Shown here one piece after another: positions 45,993 to 55,397 of a stretch of 64,000 bases of DNA. The translations under genes were made by a program, and so were the position numbers. The notes beneath the pieces are model-generated. The model did no database searches. It was not told the origin of the DNA and saw nothing but the letters and a program-made list of their open reading frames with translations. The DNA comes from Nitrosospira multiformis (lineage in GTDB: Bacteria; Pseudomonadota; Gammaproteobacteria; Burkholderiales; Nitrosomonadaceae): the NCBI RefSeq assembly GCF_003050865.1, contig NZ_QAOK01000012.1:28833-92832 (forward strand), in the 5' to 3' direction. The first letter of the stretch is position 1. Each line of letters opens with the position of its first letter.

Positions 45993-47126
45993 ATGACCCA
46001 GGTAATTATTTTTCAATACCGCCTTCTACACTATAGGCTTGCTTTCTTCAATCTTTTGCGTCAGTCGTGTGCGCTGCGTGGTATTAATCTATGTCTAGTT
46101 CACGGGGGAGCGACCCGACGTGAAGCGGTTAAAAAAGATGAGGGATCGTTACCGTGGGCGTATAAAGTCCAAAATCGAGTGTGGGAGCTTGGGGAGCGCG
46201 ACATCATATGGCAGCCTTTTCCAGCTGCGCTCGGAGACCCGGACTTGGTTATAGTAATGCAGGAGAATCGTATTCTCTCCAATTATCCGTTGCTGCTGCG
46301 TCGCAAGTTGGGTGGCCCAAAGGTGGCCTACTGGGGTCACGGAGCAAATTTCCAGAGCAATGCCTCGAGGGGGTTGCGCGAACAATGGAAGCGATTCACA
46401 CTTACGCGGGTAGATTGGTGGTTCGCATACACAGAATTGAGTGCAAATATTGTTGAGCGAAATGGGTATCCAAGGAACCGTATAACGTGCGTTAACAACG
46501 CGATCGATAACGAGGGTTTCAGATCAGACCTAATGGCAGTCACGGATGATTGTGTAGAACGGCTGCGTGCGGACATCGGGGGATCATCAATAGGTTTGTT
46601 TTGCGGTTCACTCTATCCGGACAAAAGGCTCGATTTCATGATTGCTGCCGCCGATTATGTGCATGCTGAGCTACCCGATTTCCGCTTGATCGTGATCGGT
46701 GACGGGCCAAGTGCAGGGGAGATTCGATCGGCAGTACGATCTCGGCCTTGGATCAAATACCTAGGAGCGCTCAGGGGTCTGGAAAAAGCCCCTTATTTTC
46801 GACTGGCAGACGTGATTTTTAATCCCGGTGCTGTTGGCCTACATGTACTGGATGCTTTCTATGCGGGCCTTCCCATGGCGACGACACTAGATGCAAAGCA
46901 CGGCCCGGAAATTGCCTACCTAAAGGACGGGCATAATGGCATCATTTCTCCGGATAATGTGGAAATTTACAGCCAGAGAGTCATTCGGGTGTTGAAAGAC
47001 CGTCCCGAACATGCGCGATTACGTTTAGCAGCAACAGAGGGTGCCAGGTTGTACACGCTTAACAACATGGTGGAACGATTCGTAGACGGAATTGAGAGAT
47101 GTCTGCAATCGCCAGGCCATCGTTAG
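45993..47126 (+). CDS. family 4 (GT-B) glycosyltransferase
   Basis: GT-B transferase of 377 residues. The C-terminal nucleotide-sugar domain shows LFCGSLYPDKRLDFMIAAA, the FRLIVIGDGPS strand, and the donor-binding region ADVIFNPGAVGLHVLDAFYA with the conserved glutamate partly replaced. The N-terminal half has the acceptor domain and no membrane helix. It probably adds a sugar (donor unknown) to the growing repeat unit. Confidence 0.8.
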   Translation: MTQVIIFQYRLLHYRLAFFNLLRQSCALRGINLCLVHGGATRREAVKKDEGSLPWAYKVQNRVWELGERDIIWQPFPAALGDPDLVIVMQENRILSNYPLLLRRKLGGPKVAYWGHGANFQSNASRGLREQWKRFTLTRVDWWFAYTELSANIVERNGYPRNRITCVNNAIDNEGFRSDLMAVTDDCVERLRADIGGSSIGLFCGSLYPDKRLDFMIAAADYVHAELPDFRLIVIGDGPSAGEIRSAVRSRPWIKYLGALRGLEKAPYFRLADVIFNPGAVGLHVLDAFYAGLPMATTLDAKHGPEIAYLKDGHNGIISPDNVEIYSQRVIRVLKDRPEHARLRLAATEGARLYTLNNMVERFVDGIERCLQSPGHR

Positions 47127-47601
47127 TATTATCAACCCAGAATCTAGCAAATCTTTTCTTATAACCGCGGGCCTGCGACGGCTCATAAAGGAGGGTATCA
47201 CTGGCGAAAAAAGAGCTTGTATTTGTCTTCAAGGTTCAAGTTGTTCCCGCCTCACTTTGGAGATTCGATCTGCTCGATGTTCCCTCAACACATTCCCAAC
47301 CTGATCAGTGTTCGCTTGAGGTGCCGACAACTTTAAAAAAGATTACGAGCAGTATGAGTCCTGCCAGTTATTCCGCCTGTGGAAGCAGGGGAGTGTTGAG
47401 GGGAGAAATTCTCTAGAAGCACTGATGTGGTGAGAGCCGGGATGCAATGTCAGATGATGTGTAATATTCGGGATGAGCACTTGTTCAAGACTACTATGCT
47501 CAAGATCTCCCGAGGGGAGAAGAATACAAGCAATCAGCCAAATGATCGGGAGCGAACTTTAAACAAGAGTTCTTTTAGGACGATGAACGGTGGAGGTTGA
47601 G
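47127..47601. other. intergenic region before the glycoside hydrolase
   Basis: 475 bp without a recognisable gene, repeat or RNA. A good ribosome-binding site (GGAGG) for the next gene lies at its right end, at 47592-47596. Confidence 0.5.
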
Positions 47602-48882
47602 ATGATGAAGGTTCTAAGTGCTTTATTGATGATAAGCTCGATAACCATTCCGTCTGCACTTGAGGCTGCTGCGGAAATCAATCAGCCTATTCCTAAAGAA
47701 TACTTTGGCTTGCATATTCAGAATACCGGAAAAGCCCCCTACTGGAATCCCAGCGCTGCCAAGACACCTTGGCCTTCCGTCAAATTCGGCTCATGGCGCT
47801 TATGGGATGCTTATGTGGGTTGGCCAAGCCTTGAGCCGTCCAAAGGTAAATGGGATTTTGAACTTTTGGACAAGTACGTAGCTTTAGCAGAAAATGCTGG
47901 GGTTGAGCTTTTGTTGCCTTTGGGTTTGTCCCCCGCTTGGGCGTCAGCTCGCCCCACTGAACCTTCCAACTATCGTCCGGGTAACGCCGCCGAACCTTCC
48001 GATCTTCAGGATTGGCGCACGTATGTACATACCGTTGCTACACGCTACAAGGGGCGAATCAAAAATTACGAGCTTTGGAACGAGGTGAACCTGCCCGGAT
48101 TCTACTCAGGAAGTAAAGATAAGCTGGTAGAACTGGCACGTGAAGCTTATAGAACACTCAAGGAGGTAGACCCTGATATTGTTTTCGTATCTCCTTCAGT
48201 AACTGGAGGTCAACCTGCTTACATCTGGCTAGACGAGTATTTTGCCAAAGGCGGAGCGTCGTATCTGGACGTCGTGGGTAGTCATTTCTATGCACCCACG
48301 CATCCCCCTGAAGCCATGCTACCGCTTATTAAGCAGGCACAGGCCGTGATGGCGAAGCATGGCCTTGATCAGAAGCCCCTCTGGAATACGGAAGCAGGCT
48401 GGCAGATGGAGAGCAGACAGAAAAAAAAGGTGCCGCTTGGCTTGATAGAGCAAAAATGGAAGAAGCTGGATGATAGGGGGGGCGCGGCCTATGTGGCACG
48501 AGCCCTAGTATTGAACTGGGTTAGGGGCGTTTCCCGTTTCTATTGGTATTCCTGGGATAATGTCCATATGGGATTGATAGAACTTGACACTTTTAAGCTG
48601 AAGCCTGCTGCTGCCGCTTATGACAGGATGGCTAGGCTACTTGCTGGAGGAATACTGAAAGACTGCAGTCAGAGCAAGTCCATATGGACTTGCTCTATTA
48701 CTCAAGCGGATGGTAAGCGACTATGGATGGTATGGACAGAAGACGATAACGCGCAGGATTGGCAGGTACCGGGAGAATGGAATATCAATCGGGTCGAAGC
48801 CCTTGATGGAGGTACGCTCGAGATAAAGAACAGTTTTGTTCGGATTGGTCCCGACCCTATCTTCTTATCAATAAAAAAGTAG
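47602..48882 (+). CDS. secreted glycoside hydrolase, clan-A TIM barrel (GH39-like)
   Basis: Exported protein of about 426 residues with a signal peptide (cleavage near ALEAAAE). The catalytic acid/base is Glu161 in YELWNEVN and the likely nucleophile is Glu264 in WNTEAGW, the two-glutamate pattern of clan GH-A. The strand segments VVGSHFYAPTHPP and WYSWDNVHMG are also typical. GH39, GH5 and related groups share these features, so the substrate is uncertain. Its placement in the locus suggests it trims or degrades the polysaccharide in the periplasm or outside. The start is 47602 or 47605 after GGAGG; a GTG at 47590 overlaps the ribosome-binding site. Confidence 0.78.
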   Translation: MMKVLSALLMISSITIPSALEAAAEINQPIPKEYFGLHIQNTGKAPYWNPSAAKTPWPSVKFGSWRLWDAYVGWPSLEPSKGKWDFELLDKYVALAENAGVELLLPLGLSPAWASARPTEPSNYRPGNAAEPSDLQDWRTYVHTVATRYKGRIKNYELWNEVNLPGFYSGSKDKLVELAREAYRTLKEVDPDIVFVSPSVTGGQPAYIWLDEYFAKGGASYLDVVGSHFYAPTHPPEAMLPLIKQAQAVMAKHGLDQKPLWNTEAGWQMESRQKKKVPLGLIEQKWKKLDDRGGAAYVARALVLNWVRGVSRFYWYSWDNVHMGLIELDTFKLKPAAAAYDRMARLLAGGILKDCSQSKSIWTCSITQADGKRLWMVWTEDDNAQDWQVPGEWNINRVEALDGGTLEIKNSFVRIGPDPIFLSIKK

Positions 48883-48974
48883 CGATATTCAACATTACGA
48901 TACCAATTTTGAAAAATTACTCTATAAAATACTTTGTTTGGGCATCTCATTTTCAATCGTACTTTACTGTACTA

Positions 48975-49087
48975 GGGCCTGTTAACACTTCAAAGTAACT
49001 CATTGAACTCAAAGTATTACCCAGAATCCTTTCATCTAAAGAAAAATTTTATAAACAATGACATGTGTAATATGTGTTAACAGACCT
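48975..49087. mobile_element. 113-bp MITE-like element with terminal inverted repeats
   Basis: GGGCCTGTTAACAC (48975-48988) and the inverse of GTGTTAACAGACCT (49074-49087) match at 12 of 14 positions. The element is flanked by TA on both sides in a C-TA / TA-G context, the target pattern of the IS427 group of the IS5 family. It is AT-rich and has no coding capacity. A related end (AGGACCTGTTCACAC) occurs at 57377 beside an IS5 transposase fragment. Confidence 0.55.
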
Positions 49088-49253
49088 TAGATGGTTTACG
49101 AGAACTTGCGAATTCGAGAGGTTGCGTTTCTTCGCTGCTTGCTCGGACAATGCCATCTGCTGTACTAAGCTTTCGCACTTTCCTTTTGGAACTATGACAG
49201 ATTTTAAATATTAGTGTTCGCACTCCTCATTCACCGTGAAGTAAAAGTGAAAC

Positions 49254-50018
49254 ATGAATCAAAAAGCTGAACGACTTACTACAACGGTTTTACACACACC
49301 GATAGACGTATTGACTTGGGTAACAGCAATTGGACGAATTCAACATTGGGCGGCATTAAGGGAGAGTCGATATGTTTGTATCTGCAATGTTCATTCGGTC
49401 GTCACCGCAACACAGGATACTTTCTTCCAAAAAGTTTTATATGCAGCCGATATGGCTACTGCGGATGGTGCCCCTATTGCATGGATGCTGCGTCATCGCG
49501 GCTTCCTGCAGCAACAACGCATAAATGGTCCGGATTTAATGTGGCGTTATTGTGAGGAGGCGGCCAGACGTGGCGAATCTATTTACCTTTACGGTAGCTC
49601 ACCCGAAACGCTGAATGCCTTGCAAGACAGACTAATAAAGACCTTTCCCCGCCTAAAAATAGCAGGGGCCGTATCCCCTCCTTTTCGCCCTCTCACGGAC
49701 GAGGAGGATCAAGCCGAAGTAGCGCGCATAAATAATTCCGGGGCCGGGACAGTATGGGTTAGCTTAGGTTGTCCAAAGCAGGAAAAATGGATGGCCTCTC
49801 ACAAGGGGCGGGTTAATGCGGTAATGATAGGCGTTGGTGCAGCCTTTGATTATCATGCTGGAACGATAACTCGTGCACCCTTATGGATGCAAAAGGCTGG
49901 TCTTGAGTGGCTCGTCCGTCTGATTCACGAGCCACGTAGACTTTGGAAGCGCTACCTTATTACGAACACCCTCTTTATCTGGTTCACCCTGCATCAACTA
50001 TTTTTTAAAGAGCGGTAG
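49254..50018 (+). CDS. WecG/TagA/CpsF family glycosyltransferase (GT26)
   Basis: Transferase of 254 residues, typical family length. Motifs include NVHSVVTATQD, the ADGAPIAWMLR and RINGPDLMWRYCE blocks, VSLGCPKQEKWM and the C-terminal basic helix EWLVRLIHEPRRLWKRY for membrane association. Family members transfer N-acetylmannosamine or glucose to lipid-linked acceptors. The wecB gene in the same locus makes UDP-ManNAc, so ManNAc is a reasonable donor guess. Confidence 0.87.
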   Translation: MNQKAERLTTTVLHTPIDVLTWVTAIGRIQHWAALRESRYVCICNVHSVVTATQDTFFQKVLYAADMATADGAPIAWMLRHRGFLQQQRINGPDLMWRYCEEAARRGESIYLYGSSPETLNALQDRLIKTFPRLKIAGAVSPPFRPLTDEEDQAEVARINNSGAGTVWVSLGCPKQEKWMASHKGRVNAVMIGVGAAFDYHAGTITRAPLWMQKAGLEWLVRLIHEPRRLWKRYLITNTLFIWFTLHQLFFKER

Positions 50019-50031
50019 CGCTTTGAGAAAA

Positions 50032-53000
50032 TTAATCATCTAACGCGCAGCCCTGTGCGTTAACTGCCTTGTTTTGCTGAGTATTGGGACAAACATCTTC
50101 CACACTTGCTACACCGTCACCGTCTTCATCCTGAAGGGAGATATCACGGGTATAAGCAGGCTCCCCCGATAGTGGCTCAACGGAAGATGACCAATTTACC
50201 AGTTGCCCATCCTTTAAATGAACGAACTTGCCACAGAGGTCCGCTGCTTCATCTTCCTGCGCGCAGGGCACCGTTTCCTTTTGTTTAGAGGAGTTGAGGC
50301 GAAGCCAAAGCTGCAACGCGGCTTCCGACCGCCTGACGGGAACTGCTTCTATTTTTCCAATCATCAAAGAGGTTCCTGGCTGGACGCCGCCAAAATCAGC
50401 GCGCGCCCCAGATTCGCCCGTAGCGGGATCATTGGCAATAACTGTTTTTGCCGCCCGGAACAAGAATGAATACCGGCGCCAAGCTGGAGTAATTGAGAAC
50501 GTCTCGGCTGCCGGCATCAGCAGTTCATAAGGCGCAGTTCCCCCCCCACCGCGGAGAACCACTACATTTATGGGTTGATCTGAGCCTGTAGTGGCAGCAT
50601 CGAAGGTGACACGATACCATTGTTCTCCGATTACAGAAAAATTGGGTGAAGAGAGCGACGCGGGGGCGCTGTTAGCAGTGATTTGCAGGCATGGCCCAAA
50701 GCTGCAGCTGAGGATTTGAGTTTGAGGACGAGATGCCGTTTTAGTCCACCACGTCCACCCCTGACTACTACCATTTCCAAAATCTCCGTTCGGGATGATA
50801 TTGGATCCAATGGAAAGGAAAGCTGCGTAACCCGCCGGTTCAGTGCCTTGAGGTCCCTCCTCCCGGCCTTTTAGTTGCCATTCAGAGACAGTATAACCCC
50901 CACTGCCACCAGGCCAGAGCTCACTGATGGCACGGGGAGAGATCAACGTGGAATAATAGTTATTGTGGAATGTGGCAAAGTCGGCTGTATCTCCAATTTC
51001 TGATTCCATCACTATACTCGGTCCGCCGACCGTGGGTACGAAGGTATTTGACTCGATCCTGTTTTCAAAAATGTCGCCACTGGAACGTATGCTTGTCGTT
51101 CGTTCCTGCAACCAGAGCTGGTAGCGGCGATTTCCAAAGAAGAGATTGTCAGCGACTATGGAGCGACTTGCATTATGGATTTGAAGGCCATACTCTGCAT
51201 TGGTGACTGTATTTCGCCGTACCTCATGCCCGGTACCCACTTCGTCGAGATAAATTCCAACCGCGTGGTTAGGCCATCCTTCAGGTAGACCGTTTAAGTC
51301 CCCTACCACTGTCTCCACCACGTTTCCTATGATAGAGGAGTTATTGCCCCAGTTATTTGTATAAATGCCGCTACAATCATTAAACCGAAGGCAGGAATAT
51401 CCAAAATAATTATCCTTAATAACAGAATTCAAACCGGCAAAAACACCGTTATTTGCCGAGTTCAGAACCTTGTTGCCTAAAATTTTGCCGTTGGCATTTA
51501 CGTCTATGGATGCCTTGGCAGGTCCACGTGTCAGTCGCCGCCAGCCATCAGTTCTACGGCCACCGCCTGAGTTGATAATGCTGCTATCCGAAATACTGAA
51601 TCCCGTAGCTCCCTCCAATGCCCTTATCGCTTCGAGTCCAGTATTGGTAATACTGCTGCTTTCAACAGCACAGGAGCTGGAACGATCAGCTTCAACACCT
51701 TGAGAATCGAGCTCAGACAGTACCATGTATTTTAAATTTACTGACCTGGCCCGGTTCAACCGCACGCCCGTTGTCACATGCCGTATCGCCAGTCCAGCGA
51801 CATCAATATAAGCTTTGGAACTGAAGTCTCCTCCAACCGGAAGGGAGTTGATGGAAACTCGGCCGCCTGGAGCGGAATCATCCGGCATCCATATGTATAA
51901 GTCCCCTGTGGAAGAATCAAAGTGCCATTCTCCTGGCGAATCAACCATCCATAATGCCCCCGTTAAAAAGTAGCCGTATCCAGGTTTTATCGAGTATGTA
52001 GTCGGCTTATCAAGCGTCAGTTTGCTTCCTGATACAGAAGCAACTCGACGTTCTTCCAATATCCACGGTGCTGTACGGATGGATACGTTAAGTCCGGATG
52101 TGAGGCTTCCATCATTCGGTAGTTCGAGGTTTCGTGTATCAAGTGTTGTTTTTCCACCGTCTGAAGCGATGGGGGCATAAGCTGAGTCTGGATTCGTATC
52201 TTTCCAGCCAAAATTAGGATGATGTGCCCTGCGGACAGCGGCTCCGTCTACGAACACTTCGTTTACGCCCTCAAACGGTAGCATGCGTCGGACACTCACC
52301 TCCCGCAGGTAGATTTTGACCTTTCCCCCCGGCTCTTCAATATCCAGACGAGCTTTGGGAGTCGACGAGGAGGCGCGAAAGGTAAGTTTCATGGTTTGCC
52401 ATACCCCTGATGCTGTCATGGACTGGTCAGGTGCAAGAGATTCATAGCTTGAGCCAGCGCGGCGAATGGCAAAGCGAAGACGTGTTCCTGCTGGCGCTTT
52501 GACGCGCAGGCTCGCAGAATAATTTACCCCTCCTGCAACCGCGAAGCTGCTACTGATTGCAACGCTCGGAGAGGTGCCGGACATGAACGCGAGACAAGGT
52601 TCCGATAAGCCGCTGCAGTCCGTATCCAGGCCTATTGAAGCGTCATTGCGGGCGGACCAGATGTTCCACCCGTTGATACCTTCGCTGAAGGCAGTGTTAG
52701 CAATATGCTCGACTGGCAGGCGAGCCCGATAGATGTGCCCTGCATGTTGTTTCCACATATGCGGGGGAATCGTTACGGCACCGTCAATAGTAGGACGGAC
52801 ATCGCATTGGCCCGGTCCCGCGGAAATGACAACAGGCGCTGTTGCAGTACCTGAGGACGCGATGCGAAGCGTTTCATTCCAGACAGAACCGCAAGCGAGG
52901 TAAACAGTGTCGCCGGGAAGCAGAGACGCGCTGGCAAGTCTACCCAACGTCTGCCAGGGGCCATCCTTTGACGAGCCACTGGCAACAGGCTGTTTGCCAG

Positions 53001-53199
53001 TCGAAGAATCATCACCGAGCTCGGAATTAATGTAGTATGTAGTTGCGAAAACGGAGGGAAGGAATCCCAGGAAACAGACAAGGAAGGCACCGATTGCCTT
53101 GATGTTGAAAGTTGCTCTGGAAGCCGCTACCTTTAAGATTTTAGCTGTCGATTGCGCCCTTGAACGGGTGGTTTCTTGTCCTTTCTCGTAAATTTGCAT
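50032..53199 (-). CDS. large secreted right-handed beta-helix protein with carbohydrate-binding-like domains
   Basis: Exported protein of 1055 residues. A long N-region (about 50 residues) ends in a signal peptide (FLVCFLGFLPSVFA). Residues about 160-310 and 770-960 look like CBM4_9-type jelly rolls (NTAFSEGINGWNIW; IIPNGDFGNGSSQGWTWW). Between them lies a long parallel beta-helix with repeated short Asn/Gly/Ile strands (NGVFAGLNSVIKDNYFGYS, GLQIHNASRSIVADNLFFGN). The C-terminus has thrombospondin type-3 calcium repeats (DEDGDGVASVEDVCP). Polysaccharide lyases and epimerases use such folds, but catalytic residues cannot be assigned. It is encoded opposite to all neighbours and has a c-di-GMP riboswitch in its leader. 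The ATG follows GGGAG by about 9 bases. Confidence 0.82.
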   Translation of the reverse strand: MQIYEKGQETTRSRAQSTAKILKVAASRATFNIKAIGAFLVCFLGFLPSVFATTYYINSELGDDSSTGKQPVASGSSKDGPWQTLGRLASASLLPGDTVYLACGSVWNETLRIASSGTATAPVVISAGPGQCDVRPTIDGAVTIPPHMWKQHAGHIYRARLPVEHIANTAFSEGINGWNIWSARNDASIGLDTDCSGLSEPCLAFMSGTSPSVAISSSFAVAGGVNYSASLRVKAPAGTRLRFAIRRAGSSYESLAPDQSMTASGVWQTMKLTFRASSSTPKARLDIEEPGGKVKIYLREVSVRRMLPFEGVNEVFVDGAAVRRAHHPNFGWKDTNPDSAYAPIASDGGKTTLDTRNLELPNDGSLTSGLNVSIRTAPWILEERRVASVSGSKLTLDKPTTYSIKPGYGYFLTGALWMVDSPGEWHFDSSTGDLYIWMPDDSAPGGRVSINSLPVGGDFSSKAYIDVAGLAIRHVTTGVRLNRARSVNLKYMVLSELDSQGVEADRSSSCAVESSSITNTGLEAIRALEGATGFSISDSSIINSGGGRRTDGWRRLTRGPAKASIDVNANGKILGNKVLNSANNGVFAGLNSVIKDNYFGYSCLRFNDCSGIYTNNWGNNSSIIGNVVETVVGDLNGLPEGWPNHAVGIYLDEVGTGHEVRRNTVTNAEYGLQIHNASRSIVADNLFFGNRRYQLWLQERTTSIRSSGDIFENRIESNTFVPTVGGPSIVMESEIGDTADFATFHNNYYSTLISPRAISELWPGGSGGYTVSEWQLKGREEGPQGTEPAGYAAFLSIGSNIIPNGDFGNGSSQGWTWWTKTASRPQTQILSCSFGPCLQITANSAPASLSSPNFSVIGEQWYRVTFDAATTGSDQPINVVVLRGGGGTAPYELLMPAAETFSITPAWRRYSFLFRAAKTVIANDPATGESGARADFGGVQPGTSLMIGKIEAVPVRRSEAALQLWLRLNSSKQKETVPCAQEDEAADLCGKFVHLKDGQLVNWSSSVEPLSGEPAYTRDISLQDEDGDGVASVEDVCPNTQQNKAVNAQGCALDD

Positions 53200-53201
53200 C
53201 T

Positions 53202-53255
53202 TGCAGTTCTCCCTTTTTGTGATTCAGGCGAAACTGCAGGAGACAGCGCTCTCCC
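53202..53255 (-). promoter_or_regulatory. expression platform that can mask the ribosome-binding site
   Basis: On the minus strand, GGGAGA (53255-53250) can pair with TCTCC (53243-53239), forming a local hairpin. TCTCC can instead pair with the ribosome-binding site GGGAGA (53213-53208). TGCAGTT (53238-53232) can pair with AACTGCA (53208-53202), also closing over the site. These mutually exclusive pairings fit translational switching by the upstream aptamer. Confidence 0.5.
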
Positions 53256-53289
53256 TTCCGAGGAAATATTTTCTACCTGGTAGAGTGAG

Positions 53290-53385
53290 CCGTACTTCTG
53301 GCAGTCTCGCTATCCTGGGGCTTAGCCCTTTAGACCGATGACTTTGCGTCCCACGCTTTCGCATGGTTTGCCTTTTACAAATTCT
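53290..53385 (-). promoter_or_regulatory. cyclic di-GMP-I (GEMM-I) riboswitch aptamer
   Basis: Read on the minus strand, the diagnostic GEMM-I core is present. GGCAAACC (53372-53365) opens a perfect 6-bp stem CCATGC/GCGTGG capped by a GAAA tetraloop (53366-53351). It is followed by GACGCAAAG (53350-53342) and then CGGTCTAAAGG and the second stem-loop, with AGGATAGCGAGACTGCC as its 3' side (to about 53297). This is the conserved layout of the c-di-GMP-I aptamer, including the tetraloop that docks into the second helix. The outer P1 helix is not clear, so the borders are approximate. It lies about 100 bases before the beta-helix gene start. Confidence 0.85.
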
Positions 53386-53621
53386 TCAGATGAGAATTTT
53401 AGCTCAGGGAGCAGGAATGAAGAGAACAAATAGAATTGTAAACGTCCTGCTTTTCTTGCTAATGGAGATTAGACTACCTACAATATCGCCTTGAGTATAA
53501 AAATATTAGTTTTATCAGTGCCTTATAATTGTTTTATGTAATGTAGTCTCCTCAAGTAAACATCGAATTTTAATCTTTGGAGTTCGCCATAAACGTCTTT
53601 GTTGCCGGGTGGAATATAACG

Positions 53622-55397
53622 ATGGAGATGCAGAACTCTGCGCTTCTATCATTACGACGCATGACCTCCATCTATCCGTCTCTTGATCTTCAATCGCTGA
53701 ACGAGTTGACAGGACCTGGTATCTTTGTCGCCGTCATGCAACTCAGTAATTCCGATCAAAGCGCTTCCTCATTGCGAATGCAAATACATGGCACCGCCAC
53801 CGAACTTTGTTTTTACGATGGATGCCTTGTCCAGCCGTCGGGAAGATTTAACCCTATGAATGCACGAGATTTATTCTATCACTGGGATGAGGTTGAGGCA
53901 AGTGAAGGTCAATTCTGGACAGTTCGAGCCCAACTAGAGGGTCCTCGCCTTGAGGTCCGGAATGACTTTCTCGGCATTGGGCAGGTGTATTTCTGGACAG
54001 AGCACGGTCGCTGGTTGCTCAGCAACAGCGTGGAACTTCTTGCCACGATAATCCGGTCTGCAGAACTCGATCCCTTAGGTATGAGTTTGGCCATTTCACT
54101 TGGCTGGGTGTCCGGAGATCGGACGCTTCATCGTACAATCAGAGTCTTGCCAGCGGCCGCTCATTGGAAATGGGAAGGAATCAGAAACGATCCCGTAAAG
54201 TCATGCGATTATCCTTTGAGCCGTTTGTGGAGCCATCCCCGAGTTTCGCGCTTCGGTTATTCAGAGGCAGTAGAGCTGGCGGCGAAGCTGGCGGGCATCT
54301 GTGCTGAGCTATCGAAACACCAGGGGGTTTTGAAATGTCCCCTTACAGGCGGGAGGGATAGTCGGGCTCTTGTCTTGCTGATGATGCATGCAGATATCCC
54401 GGCCCAATACTACACAGATGTATTTCCAGGCAGCGAAGCCGATGTGGTTACAGGACAACAAATAGCCCAAAGATTCGGGCTCTCGTATGACCTTATCACG
54501 AAAGACGTTGATGATCTCATCTGCGACTGGTCTCGTGCTATGGATCAACTGATACGCCAGAACGACGGGATGGTCAGTCTTTGGCAGATGGTGGATGTCC
54601 TGGGGCGATCCGAACCGGAGCGATCACCGTCCATTTTGATTTGGGGTATTGGGGGCGAAATCGGGCGGGCGAACTTTGATCATCCTAAATGGCATTACGG
54701 ATTGAAGAGCGCCAGGTTCGCTAAACACTTTCTCGCCGACAGACTTTTACAAAAGTCCGAACTGATCAATGATGAGCTGATCACTATAGCGGGCGAATTT
54801 CTCAACCAGTGGGTGGAGCAAAAGCTGGATTCCGGATGTCCTGTCGCAGACATTCCCGATCTTTTCTATACGTTCGAGCGCGTGCGCCGCTGGGGGGGGT
54901 CTAATGCACGAAAAATACATCCTCGTGTTAATCTGTTTGCACCACTTTGTACCCGTCCCTTTGTAGAAGCGGCCTTCCGACTCACTCCATCATTTCGCTT
55001 CTCCGAACCGCTTCATTATCAGTTGATAGGGCTTAATCCAAAACTTCATCGAATTCCATTTTCAACCGAGCCTTGGCGAAATCAGAATCCTAACCTTGCC
55101 ATGTTCAAAATGATTTGGGAGAAGAAAATACGTCGAGCGCATCCTGCTGACACTTCGTGTATTTCTACGCAAGCAATAATTCTCGAGAAAAAACTTGGCG
55201 AAGTACGGAATTTCTGTATGGAGACGAGAAACTCCCATGTTTGGAACTACATTAGACGGCCGCAGTTTGACTCACTTCTGAGTAAAACTACGTCGTCCGA
55301 AGCCCGGCAGCGGCACCTTCCTCTTCTGCTACAAGTCTTAACCCTGCTCCGTTATGAACAACTTCTTCGCGGAACTGTGGAGAAGTACGTCGAGTAA
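53622..55397 (+). CDS. asparagine synthase-like amidotransferase/ligase without glutaminase cysteine
   Basis: Protein of about 591 residues. The N-terminal half has the class-II amidotransferase-like beta fold (LRMQIHGTATELCFYDG, then FLGIGQVYFWTEHGRWLLSN), but it lacks the N-terminal catalytic cysteine. The C-terminal half is an ATP-pyrophosphatase synthase domain with the P-loop CPLTGGRDSRALVLL, a variant of SGGxDS. Such genes recur in polysaccharide and peptide clusters, where they are thought to form amides or adenylates. Whether this one amidates uronic acids of the polymer is inference. The ATG at 53622 is used (an upstream TTG is poor). Confidence 0.72.
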   Translation: MEMQNSALLSLRRMTSIYPSLDLQSLNELTGPGIFVAVMQLSNSDQSASSLRMQIHGTATELCFYDGCLVQPSGRFNPMNARDLFYHWDEVEASEGQFWTVRAQLEGPRLEVRNDFLGIGQVYFWTEHGRWLLSNSVELLATIIRSAELDPLGMSLAISLGWVSGDRTLHRTIRVLPAAAHWKWEGIRNDPVKSCDYPLSRLWSHPRVSRFGYSEAVELAAKLAGICAELSKHQGVLKCPLTGGRDSRALVLLMMHADIPAQYYTDVFPGSEADVVTGQQIAQRFGLSYDLITKDVDDLICDWSRAMDQLIRQNDGMVSLWQMVDVLGRSEPERSPSILIWGIGGEIGRANFDHPKWHYGLKSARFAKHFLADRLLQKSELINDELITIAGEFLNQWVEQKLDSGCPVADIPDLFYTFERVRRWGGSNARKIHPRVNLFAPLCTRPFVEAAFRLTPSFRFSEPLHYQLIGLNPKLHRIPFSTEPWRNQNPNLAMFKMIWEKKIRRAHPADTSCISTQAIILEKKLGEVRNFCMETRNSHVWNYIRRPQFDSLLSKTTSSEARQRHLPLLLQVLTLLRYEQLLRGTVEKYVE

